From contig JAJZYP010000003.1 of NCBI GenBank assembly GCA_021798015.1, positions 1 through 49,559 on the forward strand: a stretch of 49,559 nucleotides of DNA, in the 5' to 3' direction. Each line of letters starts with the position of its first letter. Position 1 is the first letter of the stretch. The stretch is from a bacterium. Its GTDB lineage: Bacteria > SZUA-79 > Acidulodesulfobacterales > Acidulodesulfobacteraceae. A program made the position numbers and the translations under genes. The notes beneath the pieces were generated by a model. The model was given only the letters and a program-made list of their open reading frames with translations, made no database searches and was not told the DNA's origin. Shown in pieces: positions 1 to 7,972 of the stretch.

Positions 1-25
1 AAACCACCTTCAAGTTATTGTATTG

Positions 26-1281
26 GTCTAACCCCCATATTGTTGGAGTAAATTAAGACACTTTTTTGTTATAATTCACCTTGATAAATAAGTTATCATA
101 AAATACTAATATTGTCAATATGTTTTTTATAACTTTTTTCAATTAAATTTTAGTACCCCCTGCCCTATTAGTTTATTATAAACGGCAAGCCGCATGGTTC
201 AAGGGCGGCGTAAGCCGTGTCGTTATCCGTTTGTATTGCCGCCAACCCTTGAACCGCGCTTTGCTGCCGTTTTAAATAATTATTAAGGGCAGGGGGATTA
301 TTATTTAAATATTCCTTAAGATAATCTTCCGAAGGTTTATATCCCAACGACGAATGAAGCCTTTCCTTATTATAAAAATTATAATATCTTTTTAATACTT
401 CCTGCAATTCTTCAAACGAATCAAACTCGTATTTAGAGAACAGTTCGTTCTGTATAATAGAATGAAAAGATGTGCCGCCATAAAGGCGGCATTAAAACTT
501 GCTATATGTCCGTTTTCTTCGGGAGTAGATACATGCGTAAATTCCTGATATAACCCCATTTCTTTCAAGTAATCTCTGGTATATCCCGCAATAAATTGCG
601 AACCGTTATCGTTTCTTACGGTAGCGCCCTTTATATAGTATTTGTTAATAACTTAAGTCTAATAAATTTACCGTATCTTTTTTAGTAACGGAAGGTTTTA
701 CGATATAGCCTAAAGCCATTCTTAAAAATACGTCCAAAACGGTAAGAAGAAATACGTTAAGATGAAGACCTTTTATATGAACGTATTTGATATCCATTTC
801 CATAAAAGAAAACGGTTCAGTTGCCGCAACCTTCCTGAACTGGACGAATTGTCTGCCGGATAAGGGTTTTATTTTTTGTCTATGCAATAATTTATTTTCT
901 TTCATAAGTCTGTAAACCTTTTTCTTATTAATATTATAATTATTTTGTTTTAAATATTCTGCCGCCTTAATATAGCCGTAATCTACGAATTCTAACGATA
1001 AAAGTTTCGTTATTTCTTCTACAACCCTCTCACTCCCGACTGTTCCGTCTGCGGTTATGATAACTGAAGAAGGCTTTCTTCCTTTTTTACCCGTTTTCTT
1101 TTTGTATTTGTCCTATCCCGTATTTTCTTAAAGTCTGCGGTACTCCGTTTACCATTCCTTCCTGCAGGATTTGAATCTTGTCCTCATCAGTAAATTTTCT
1201 TCTTGTGTTTAGTCCCATTTTTTAACCCCCAATTGATTTCATTATAGTGTCTAATTTTATTCCAGTCAATTAGGGGGCTAA
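26..1281 (-). mobile_element. Decayed IS3-family insertion sequence with imperfect terminal inverted repeats
   Basis: Ends read outward as agtgtcttaatttactccaacaatatgggggttagacc (reverse complement of 26-62) and agtgtctaattttattccagtcaattagggggctaa (1246-1281); interior holds orfA-like and orfB/rve-like fragments on the minus strand. Confidence 0.75.
168..1218 (-). pseudogene. IS3-family transposase orfA/orfB remnants, broken into several frames
   Basis: orfA-like MGLNTRRKFTDEDKIQILQEGMVNGVPQTLRKYG from 1218, stop at 1087-1089; integrase core MEMDIKYVHIKGLHLNVFLLTVLDVFLRMALGYIVKPSVTKKDTVNLLD (645-905); C-terminal YYNFYNKERLHSSLGYKPSEDYLKEY (168-407). Frames do not join. Confidence 0.8.
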
Positions 1282-1624
1282 TACACGATAATAGCCTATA
1301 GACATTATCTCTGTTCCAGACGCGACTAAACCTTGACTCTGTTGTGTAAAAGGAAATATATGTGATGGAATAGCCCAATTCTTTTGATATTTGCCTTAGG
1401 GTATAACCATTTCGCCTCATTCTTCTCATCTTTTCAATATCTACTGGAGAGATAGCCGCGGGAATTATTCGTTTTACTTCGTAACCGTTTTCTTTTAAAT
1501 ATTTGGTTACGGTCTGAGGCGATAAGCTAAGTTCTTTGGCTATTTTATTTGAGCTTAGACCCCTGTCCTTTCGTAAAGCGATTATTTTATCAATAATATC
1601 TTGGCTTAAAGCTTTTTTCGGCAT
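1187..1624 (-). CDS. Double helix-turn-helix DNA-binding protein, C-terminus overwritten by the IS end
   Basis: Two HTH-like segments (LSSNKIAKELSLSPQTVTKYLKENGY; YTLRQISKELGYSITYISFYT); about the last 35 residues are encoded by the IS terminus. Confidence 0.6.
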   Translation of the reverse strand: MPKKALSQDIIDKIIALRKDRGLSSNKIAKELSLSPQTVTKYLKENGYEVKRIIPAAISPVDIEKMRRMRRNGYTLRQISKELGYSITYISFYTTESRFSRVWNRDNVYRLLSCISPLIDWNKIRHYNEINWGLKNGTKHKKKIY

Positions 1625-1647
1625 AAAACACCCCGCATAAAATATAG

Positions 1648-1762
1648 AAATTAACTAATAGTTTATATAATAAATAGCATTTTATAGCTTTGAGATACTA
1701 AAAGAATTAAGAATTAAATTAACTAATAGTTTATATATTTTATGATTTTAGGATACTAAAAA
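1648..1762. promoter_or_regulatory. Duplicated upstream element with palindromic half AACTAATAGTT
   Basis: 22-nt exact direct repeat aaattaactaatagtttatata at 1648-1669 and 1716-1737, each containing palindrome AACTAATAGTT; both also followed by GATACTAAAA. Located just upstream of the minus-strand HTH gene. Confidence 0.5.
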
Positions 1763-1783
1763 TCAAGATAAAAATTCATAAAA

Positions 1784-1844
1784 CGGCAAAAAAAATCCCC
1801 GCGAGGAGATAAACCGTTTTAGGTTTATCCCGGAGCAGGGATTT
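1784..1844 (-). terminator. Rho-independent terminator for the 1888-2343 gene
   Basis: Minus strand AAATCCCTGCTCCGGGATAAACC-taaaac-GGTTTATCTCCTCGCGGGGATTTTTTTT: long interrupted stem followed by a T-tract. Confidence 0.65.
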
Positions 1845-1887
1845 ACACATAATATTGATTATAAATTAAATTAAATCGTCGTCGCTG

Positions 1888-2343
1888 TTAATAATTAATT
1901 TCTTTGCAGATAAAATTACCTTCCGCATCAAAAAGAAAGTTATAATCGGTATCTACGTTGTTAAGCCCGGCATATTCCCCCTGGGATGCTAAAACAACGT
2001 ATCTAACCCGACAACCATTACAGAATATATTGACCGCTTTTTTAAAATAGATTCCTTGGTAATAATAATCATAACCATGATACGACATCGTTTGATAAAT
2101 TTTAAGGAGCGCTTTTAATTCTCCTTGAACTTTGCATATTTCAATATAAGCAGATATTGAATCCGTTTTATGTTTTTGCGAGTATTCACAAATCTCATCT
2201 GCTAATGTAAATTCATCATACCACCAGTAATGGTCCGTCATTAAATTAAAAATCTTTAATGCCTTATTTTCTATCAATTTGTCTTCTACTGATAATACGG
2301 TTAAGTTTCTGGACGTAGTTGTCCCATTAATTAAATTTTTCAT
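1888..2343 (-). CDS. Hypothetical protein, 151 aa
   Basis: Intact ORF with RBS-like ggagag upstream and a terminator downstream; no family recognised. Confidence 0.55.
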   Translation of the reverse strand: MKNLINGTTTSRNLTVLSVEDKLIENKALKIFNLMTDHYWWYDEFTLADEICEYSQKHKTDSISAYIEICKVQGELKALLKIYQTMSYHGYDYYYQGIYFKKAVNIFCNGCRVRYVVLASQGEYAGLNNVDTDYNFLFDAEGNFICKEINY

Positions 2344-2403
2344 AAGTCTCTCCTTTATTGAAATTAAAATTAATTATTGATTGAAATTTTGATTTTTTTT
2401 AGA

Positions 2404-2553
2404 CAAGACGTAAAAAGTCTTGAATATAGAAATAGACAAAAGTCTATTAAAGAATGGGATTAAGAAGTTGCCTGTTTAAAATATTTATAATAATCCCTTT
2501 ATAAATATATTGCAGGCGGTCGGGTTTTTAGCGCAGAGGCAATTGAAAATCCG
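2404..2553. other. Cluster of four consecutive inverted repeats (structured intergenic/5'UTR region)
   Basis: CAAGAC/GTCTTG (2404-2422); AATAGAC/GTCTATT (2431-2448); GCCTG..ATATTTATAA/TTATAAATAT..CAGGC (2470-2517); CGGGTTTT/AAAATCCG (2521-2553). Confidence 0.5.
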
Positions 2554-2752
2554 AAAAAAATTATTAATAATTTTATTATCTCAAAGTCAAATATTGATGT
2601 CAAGCGTTATAAATTTAAAAATTTTTAAAAAAAGGTAATGCTAAAATCTCGATAAAAATAAACATAGCGAAAAATATATTTTATCAGGCAAAAAACTGCC
2701 CAAAGCCTTGTAAATGTTAAATTTATAATATGTTGCGATTAGACGCTATTTG

Positions 2753-2811
2753 TAGCAGTTCTTATTGATATTTGCCGCCTTTCTGTCGCTATCTTGTCGA
2801 TAGAACTGCTA
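2753..2811. repeat. Inverted repeat TAGCAGTTCT / AGAACTGCTA with ~39-nt spacer
   Basis: Perfect 10-bp arms at 2753-2762 and 2802-2811. Confidence 0.55.
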
Positions 2812-2831
2812 AAAAAAGTAGAGCGAATAAC

Positions 2832-2860
2832 TTGATTATATTTAGATATAGTGCTATATT
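2832..2860 (+). promoter_or_regulatory. Sigma70-like promoter with overlapping operator-like palindrome
   Basis: -35 TTGATT (2832-2837), 17-bp spacer, -10 TATATT (2855-2860); palindrome ATATAG-TG-CTATAT (2846-2859) overlaps the -10. Confidence 0.55.
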
Positions 2861-2898
2861 TTAAAGTATGAAGTAATTAATTTTTAGGAGAGGCTAAA

Positions 2899-3087
2899 AT
2901 GGTACAAGTTTTAATCAAAAATAACGACCTTGCCGGAAAATACGTGGCATTGAAAAGTTTTGAAGACTCTACGGTAATCGGTTCAGGCGACAGCCCAAAT
3001 GAAGCTTACGATGAAGCGCAACGGGAGGGCTATAAAGAACCCGTCATTACGTTCATTCCAGTTAAGGATATGGTGCAGATATACTGA
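2899..3087 (+). CDS. DUF5678-like small protein
   Basis: NNDLAGKYVALKSFEDSTVIGSGDSPNEAYDEAQREGYKEPVITFIPVKDMVQIY resembles the DUF5678 pattern; RBS aggagag. Confidence 0.65.
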   Translation: MVQVLIKNNDLAGKYVALKSFEDSTVIGSGDSPNEAYDEAQREGYKEPVITFIPVKDMVQIY

Positions 3088-3488
3088 TGACCGCCGCCGA
3101 TATTCCTTTTACAAAATTTAACGATAACGATATAGCCCGACCATGGTTACCGGTTACAATTCATAATCCGCATACAAAACTATCCATAAAAGTATATGGC
3201 TTAATCGATACGGGCGCCGATGAATGCGCTATTCCTGCTGAATACGCTCCGTTACTGGGTCATAATTTACAAGCCGGTATCCGCAAAACAATTAGCACCG
3301 GCAATGGCGCAACTACTGCTTATGCGCATACATTATGCTTTAAAACGGACAGCATAGAAATTGAGAACGTGTTGATAGATTTCATGCCAAACTTGCATGT
3401 CGTATTATTAGGAGTTAAAAGTTTTCTAAGCAACTTTATTCTTACCGTAAATTATAAAAATTCCACTTTTAGTTTGACTAAACCTTAA
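3087..3488 (+). CDS. Retropepsin-like (clan AA) aspartic protease
   Basis: Active-site motif GLIDTGADECAIP; start codon overlaps the preceding stop (TGATG). Confidence 0.7.
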   Translation: MTAADIPFTKFNDNDIARPWLPVTIHNPHTKLSIKVYGLIDTGADECAIPAEYAPLLGHNLQAGIRKTISTGNGATTAYAHTLCFKTDSIEIENVLIDFMPNLHVVLLGVKSFLSNFILTVNYKNSTFSLTKP

Positions 3489-3546
3489 AAATACTTTCAA
3501 ATTTGCGTTTTAAGGTTAGAAAGGGGACAGATAGGGTATAAAACCG

Positions 3547-3621
3547 TTAACCTTTTTTATCGCTCTTATCCCGCATTTCGTCCACCGTCTTTTTTAAAGT
3601 TTCCGGCACCGGATGGCTATA
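3547..3621 (-). pseudogene. Displaced C-terminal fragment of a tyrosine recombinase
   Basis: Minus-strand frame reads YSHPVPETLKKTVDEMRDKSDKKG*, matching RYSHLVPETLRKAVDDVFNKK of the upstream integrase; out of frame with the phosphoesterase ORF. Confidence 0.7.
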
Positions 3622-5326
3622 TAATTTCGCCAATTTTGTGCGGTTTAAAATCCCCGATTGCTTCCACTGAAACGTTTTTACAGAATGAAGCTATTTTAAT
3701 TGATTGCGAATGTGTGTGACCGTGTATGTTTAAATTACAGTTATAATTTTTAAAAATTTCATAAAGCTCTTTGGTTATCCCGGCAAAATTCTCCATATCC
3801 TCAACGATATCATTTACGACCGGAAAATGCGAAAACATAATCCTCTTGCCGTTAATTTCGGTTATAATAGCATTAGCGTATTTATGTTTTGTGGGTATTA
3901 TATCGTAAGAACCGTCTATAAATAAATGAATGTTTTCGATAACATTAATGCCTAATTCCTTGTAGGTGGCATTATCGGCGTCGTGATTTCCTTTAATCAA
4001 ATAAATCCGACCGTTAAGTTCCTTTATATATTTCGTTATTTTGTTTTTTCCGCCCCAAACGGCATCGCCTAAATGTAGGATATTATCGTTTGCAGATACG
4101 ACGGAATTCCAATTATCTGTCATTTTACAGTCAGCCGCCGCGGTTAAATCAACGTAATTAGAAACATCCCCTTTAGCAGAATTAACCAGAGTGCTTCTTA
4201 ACGGTTCAGACCGCATAATATTTGCGTGTCCAAAATGCGTGTCGGAAATAACGAATGTATTTGCGGCTAACCAAGTTTGCGCTTGCATTACAATATTTTT
4301 TTTGTTAAACACGTCGTCAACCGCTTTACGTAAAGTCTCCGGGACCAGATGACTATACCGCTTTGTCATTTGCGTCGTTCTATGTCCGAGCAGCTCGCCG
4401 GTTATAAAAAGGCTCGTCCCGCCCATAACCATTTTACTTGCAAATACGTGGCGTAGGTCATGAATCCTTAAATCCTTAAGTCCGGCGTTCTTGCAGGCGG
4501 TATGAAAAGAACGCTTAAAATTAGCTAATTTAGCCCCGTTCCTTTCAAATACATACAAACTATCCTGATTTTTTTCGACTTGCCTTAAAAGCTCTTTTAG
4601 GGGCTTTGAAATCGGAATATATCTATCGTATTTAGTTTTAGTTCCTTTAATGGCTATAACGTCGTTCTTTAAGTCCGCGTCGTCCCATTTTAAGTTTAAG
4701 GCTTCGCCTTTGCGGCAGCCGGTAAGGATTAAGAAAGTAATTAAATCTCTTGTAAGCTTATTCGTAGCACCATTAATCAGCTTGTTAATATCGTCGTCCG
4801 ATAAAGTTTTAAGGCGGGATAGTTCGTTAAGTTTTCTAACGCCTACACAAGGGTTCTTATCTAGATAAGTTAGCTCTATACAAAAATTAAAGAAATTTGA
4901 AAGCGTTATAATCTCAAGATTAACAGACCTAAAATTTATTTCGCTTTCTTTTTTGCCGATATTTTTTGGCAAGTTCATAATTTCAAGTTTTCTTTGAAGC
5001 TGGTAATTTTTAATATCAACCGAAGCAATATTATTTAATTCTTTATTCCCAAATATTAATAAGAAATGTTTAGCGGCAACTAACTTACGGTCAAGGTTTT
5101 TACCCTTTTGCTGTTGTTTTATATATTGGTTAAAAACTTCTTTGAAAATATATACGGCTTTGTTTTTAACAGGTATATCAAATCTATTTCTAACTACGTC
5201 GGCATGTATCGCCGCTGCGACTTCCTCGGCGACGGATTTATCTTTGGTCCGACAGGACTGTTGGTAATGCTTGCCGTCGTGCCTAAATTCTACCCAAAAT
5301 ATGCTGCCGCGCTTATAAAGTCTCAT
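3617..5326 (-). CDS. Tyrosine recombinase/integrase fused to a calcineurin-like metallophosphoesterase
   Basis: N-terminal ~340 aa integrase (TGCRKGEALNLKW, HDLRHVFASKMVMGG, ELLGHRTTQMTKRYSHL); C-terminal ~230 aa MPE with ISDTHFGH, ILHLGDAVWGG, LIKGNHD, MFSHFPV, NIHGHTHS. Confidence 0.85.
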   Translation of the reverse strand: MRLYKRGSIFWVEFRHDGKHYQQSCRTKDKSVAEEVAAAIHADVVRNRFDIPVKNKAVYIFKEVFNQYIKQQQKGKNLDRKLVAAKHFLLIFGNKELNNIASVDIKNYQLQRKLEIMNLPKNIGKKESEINFRSVNLEIITLSNFFNFCIELTYLDKNPCVGVRKLNELSRLKTLSDDDINKLINGATNKLTRDLITFLILTGCRKGEALNLKWDDADLKNDVIAIKGTKTKYDRYIPISKPLKELLRQVEKNQDSLYVFERNGAKLANFKRSFHTACKNAGLKDLRIHDLRHVFASKMVMGGTSLFITGELLGHRTTQMTKRYSHLVPETLRKAVDDVFNKKNIVMQAQTWLAANTFVISDTHFGHANIMRSEPLRSTLVNSAKGDVSNYVDLTAAADCKMTDNWNSVVSANDNILHLGDAVWGGKNKITKYIKELNGRIYLIKGNHDADNATYKELGINVIENIHLFIDGSYDIIPTKHKYANAIITEINGKRIMFSHFPVVNDIVEDMENFAGITKELYEIFKNYNCNLNIHGHTHSQSIKIASFCKNVSVEAIGDFKPHKIGEII

Positions 5327-5467
5327 ATTTTTACCTTAAAAACTGTATGCGAACTGTATGCGTTTTTGTATGCAAAATTCATTAAAATTACATAAATTTT
5401 ATCAAAATTAAGAAATTATGTCAAGAGAGGTACTTATCAGAAATGCCTTAAATACTGCGGTTTTAAG

Positions 5468-5544
5468 TGGGGTGGATGACAGGTTTTGAACCTGCGACCA
5501 CCGGAGTCACAATCCGGGGCTCTACCAGCTGAGCTACATCCACC
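5468..5544 (-). tRNA. tRNA-His (anticodon GTG), CCA encoded
   Basis: Reverse complement GGTGGATGTAGCTCAGCTGGTAGAGCCCCGGATTGTGACTCCGGTGGTCGCAGGTTCAAAACCTGTCATCCACCCCA folds as a cloverleaf with GTG anticodon and the extra 5' G typical of tRNA-His. Confidence 0.95.
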
Positions 5545-5609
5545 GTAAAAGAAGTGCTATCTATTTTATTTTATCAAAATTCAATTTAAAATTAAATATT
5601 TTTTTAAAT

Positions 5610-6041
5610 TTAAAATAACGCATCTATCCCCAACACCTTTCCTGAACCTGTAAATATTATCACCAATTCGCACATTATAAAGGTAAGATTTATCGCTAAC
5701 TCTGCAGTACCCATCCAGTACATTGCCAGAAGATAATTAAGGTTTAGAAAAATCCCAACAAACCCGGCAATTCCGGTTAAAAACCCTGCCGTCAAAAAAA
5801 TCCCCGCGAATAACTCTCCCATAACTATTAACATGGCAAACAAAAACGCGTTTGGAATAACAAAATGATTTAAAAATATAACGTAAAACCATAATGGATC
5901 ATGATTTGCAAAATATGAAAGTTTACCACGCAAACTGGAAAAGAAAAACGGGCTTAATTTAGAGTGGACGGCATAAAGGAAATAAATACCTATATAAATC
6001 CGCAAAAAAGCATTCCAGACACTTGAATTTTTAGCCGCCAT
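5610..6041 (-). CDS. DoxX-family-like membrane protein
   Basis: Four hydrophobic helices; RIYIGIYFLYAVHSKLSPFF and GELFAGIFLTAGFLTGIAGFVGIFLNLNYLL resemble DoxX-like proteins. Confidence 0.6.
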   Translation of the reverse strand: MAAKNSSVWNAFLRIYIGIYFLYAVHSKLSPFFFSSLRGKLSYFANHDPLWFYVIFLNHFVIPNAFLFAMLIVMGELFAGIFLTAGFLTGIAGFVGIFLNLNYLLAMYWMGTAELAINLTFIMCELVIIFTGSGKVLGIDALF

Positions 6042-6265
6042 AAAAATACCTTAACTCATTATCGTTAATTTTGAAATTATATTATGATTTATAATTAATA
6101 ATGCGATGCGCAATAACAAATGATATAATTTTCAAATCTTTCAATCCCAAATTTTATATTAATTTAAATTTTTAATATTTAATATCTTTAATGTTGACAA
6201 TAATATCATTAAAAATTAATTATGTCTATTGCCCCGTAAATTATTTTTTATGATATAATATTTTT

Positions 6266-6637
6266 GTGGATAAAATTTTTGTGGTTCATGAACATCATGC
6301 AAGCCACCTGCATTGGGACTTAAGGCTTGAAGAAAATGGGATTTTAATTTCCTACGCTTTACCTAAAGAGCCTCCATTGGTGTCCGGAAGAAGGAATCTT
6401 GCTATAAAAGTAGATGACCACCCTCTTTCTTATGCAAGTTTTGAAGGTATAATTCCTGAAGGTCATTATGGGGCCGGCATTGTTAAAATTTGGGATAACG
6501 GAACTTACAAAACTATAAAAAGCAACGATTCAAAATATATTATACATTTTGATGGAAAAAAGCTGGATGGCGAATATACCTTGTTGAAGTTCGATAGGGC
6601 TGGGAAAAATCACTGGCTATTTTTTAAAAATAAATAA
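6266..6637 (+). CDS. Stand-alone LigD-type 3'-phosphoesterase domain protein (GTG start)
   Basis: FVVHEHHASHLHWDLRLEENGILISYALPKEPP...HPLSYASFEGIIPEGHYGAGIVKIWDNGTY matches the DNA ligase D PE domain. Confidence 0.9.
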   Translation: MDKIFVVHEHHASHLHWDLRLEENGILISYALPKEPPLVSGRRNLAIKVDDHPLSYASFEGIIPEGHYGAGIVKIWDNGTYKTIKSNDSKYIIHFDGKKLDGEYTLLKFDRAGKNHWLFFKNK

Positions 6638-6753
6638 CCTATAATCCCGAATGATATGCATGCACACATTTGCATAAACTATTCAGGTGGATAAATTTAT
6701 ATAATTTATAAATAAGTATATAATTTAATTCTGTAATAAATAAAGGAGGCGGG

Positions 6754-7911
6754 ATGAAAACCGATTTCTTAATATCTAAAAAGGAACAATTTGGGAAGTT
6801 GGCTTCGTATGGTCAAAGCCCATGGCTTGATAATATCTCAAGGTGCCTGATAGACTCCGGCGAACTTGAACAATTAGTTAAAAACGGCATAATTACAGGA
6901 GTAACATCCAATCCTTCTATTTTTGAAAAATCCATAAATTCGGGAAAATGCGGATACCCTGAGTTAATTAAAAAACTCTCATCGGAAAAATTGGATTCCT
7001 TTACCATATATGATACAATTACACGAGAAGACATTAAAAAAGCTGCTAAAATTCTATTCCCTGTTTTTGAAAGAACTGGCGGCAATGACGGATTTGTCAG
7101 TATAGAAGTCCCGCCTAATATCGCAACAAATGTTGAAACATCGGTAAATGAGGCACAAAGAATATTTTCGCTTATAAATGAAAAAAATGTCTTGATTAAA
7201 ATACCCGCCACAAAAGAGGGACTTGAAATTATCCAGGTCCTGTTGTCCAAAGGAATAAATGTTAATGTTACATTGATGTTTTCGTTAAACCACTATATTC
7301 AAGTGGCAAATGCTTACATAAAAGGACTTAAAAAGGCTTTAGAGAATGGAATAGATTTAAAAAACATTCATTCCGTCGCAAGTATTTTCATCAGCAGGAT
7401 TGATACAATGGTCGATAAACAATTGGACGAATTGATTAAAAATACAGTTGATTCTTCTAAAAAAGAAAAAATTACTAATTTGATGGGAAAAGCCGGCGTG
7501 GCAAATTCAAAAATCATTTTTAAAAAATACAACGATATTTTTGATAATTTTGATAATAATACTAATGAATTTGCCCTTCTTAAAACAAAAGGCGCCAATA
7601 TTCAAAGGCTTTTATGGGCAAGCACAAGCACGAAAAATCCGTCTTATCACGATTTAAAATATGTCGAACCCTTAATAGGCAAAAATACCATAAATACCCT
7701 CCCGGATGAGACTATCTTGCATATTGCGGAACATGGAAATTTGCTTCCGGAAACCGCATCCGAAGATATTGAATATTCGATGCATATAAACGAAGAATTA
7801 TCAAAAATAGGCATAGATTTAAATAAGATTGGCGAAAAATTGCAATTAGACGGCGTTAAATCATTTGAAGATTCCTATGAAAAACTGCTTAAATCTATTG
7901 AAAATATTTAG
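6754..7911 (+). CDS. tal: Transaldolase
   Basis: SPWLDNISR, GITGVTSNPSIFEKSI, VLIKIPATKEGL, NVTLMFSLNHY. Confidence 0.93.
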   Translation: MKTDFLISKKEQFGKLASYGQSPWLDNISRCLIDSGELEQLVKNGIITGVTSNPSIFEKSINSGKCGYPELIKKLSSEKLDSFTIYDTITREDIKKAAKILFPVFERTGGNDGFVSIEVPPNIATNVETSVNEAQRIFSLINEKNVLIKIPATKEGLEIIQVLLSKGINVNVTLMFSLNHYIQVANAYIKGLKKALENGIDLKNIHSVASIFISRIDTMVDKQLDELIKNTVDSSKKEKITNLMGKAGVANSKIIFKKYNDIFDNFDNNTNEFALLKTKGANIQRLLWASTSTKNPSYHDLKYVEPLIGKNTINTLPDETILHIAEHGNLLPETASEDIEYSMHINEELSKIGIDLNKIGEKLQLDGVKSFEDSYEKLLKSIENI

Positions 7912-7972
7912 GGAGATGTTAAATTTATATTAATAATTAATACTAATTTATTTTAAGGAGGCGCTTGCGGTA

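Noticed and set aside
1648-1762. CRISPR-like repeat pair
   Set aside because: Only two copies, AT-rich, palindromic and positioned as operators; no array and no cas genes.
2404-2553. Retron msr-msd region
   Set aside because: Multiple hairpins but no reverse transcriptase gene anywhere in the window.
1-3600. attR duplicate of the tRNA-His 3' end
   Set aside because: No copy of GGTGGATGACAGGTTTTGAACC or a long part of it was seen in this interval.
4650-5395. Plus-strand ORFs opposite the integrase (4650-4868, 5108-5395)
   Set aside because: Shadow ORFs antisense to a clearly coding frame; no recognisable domain.
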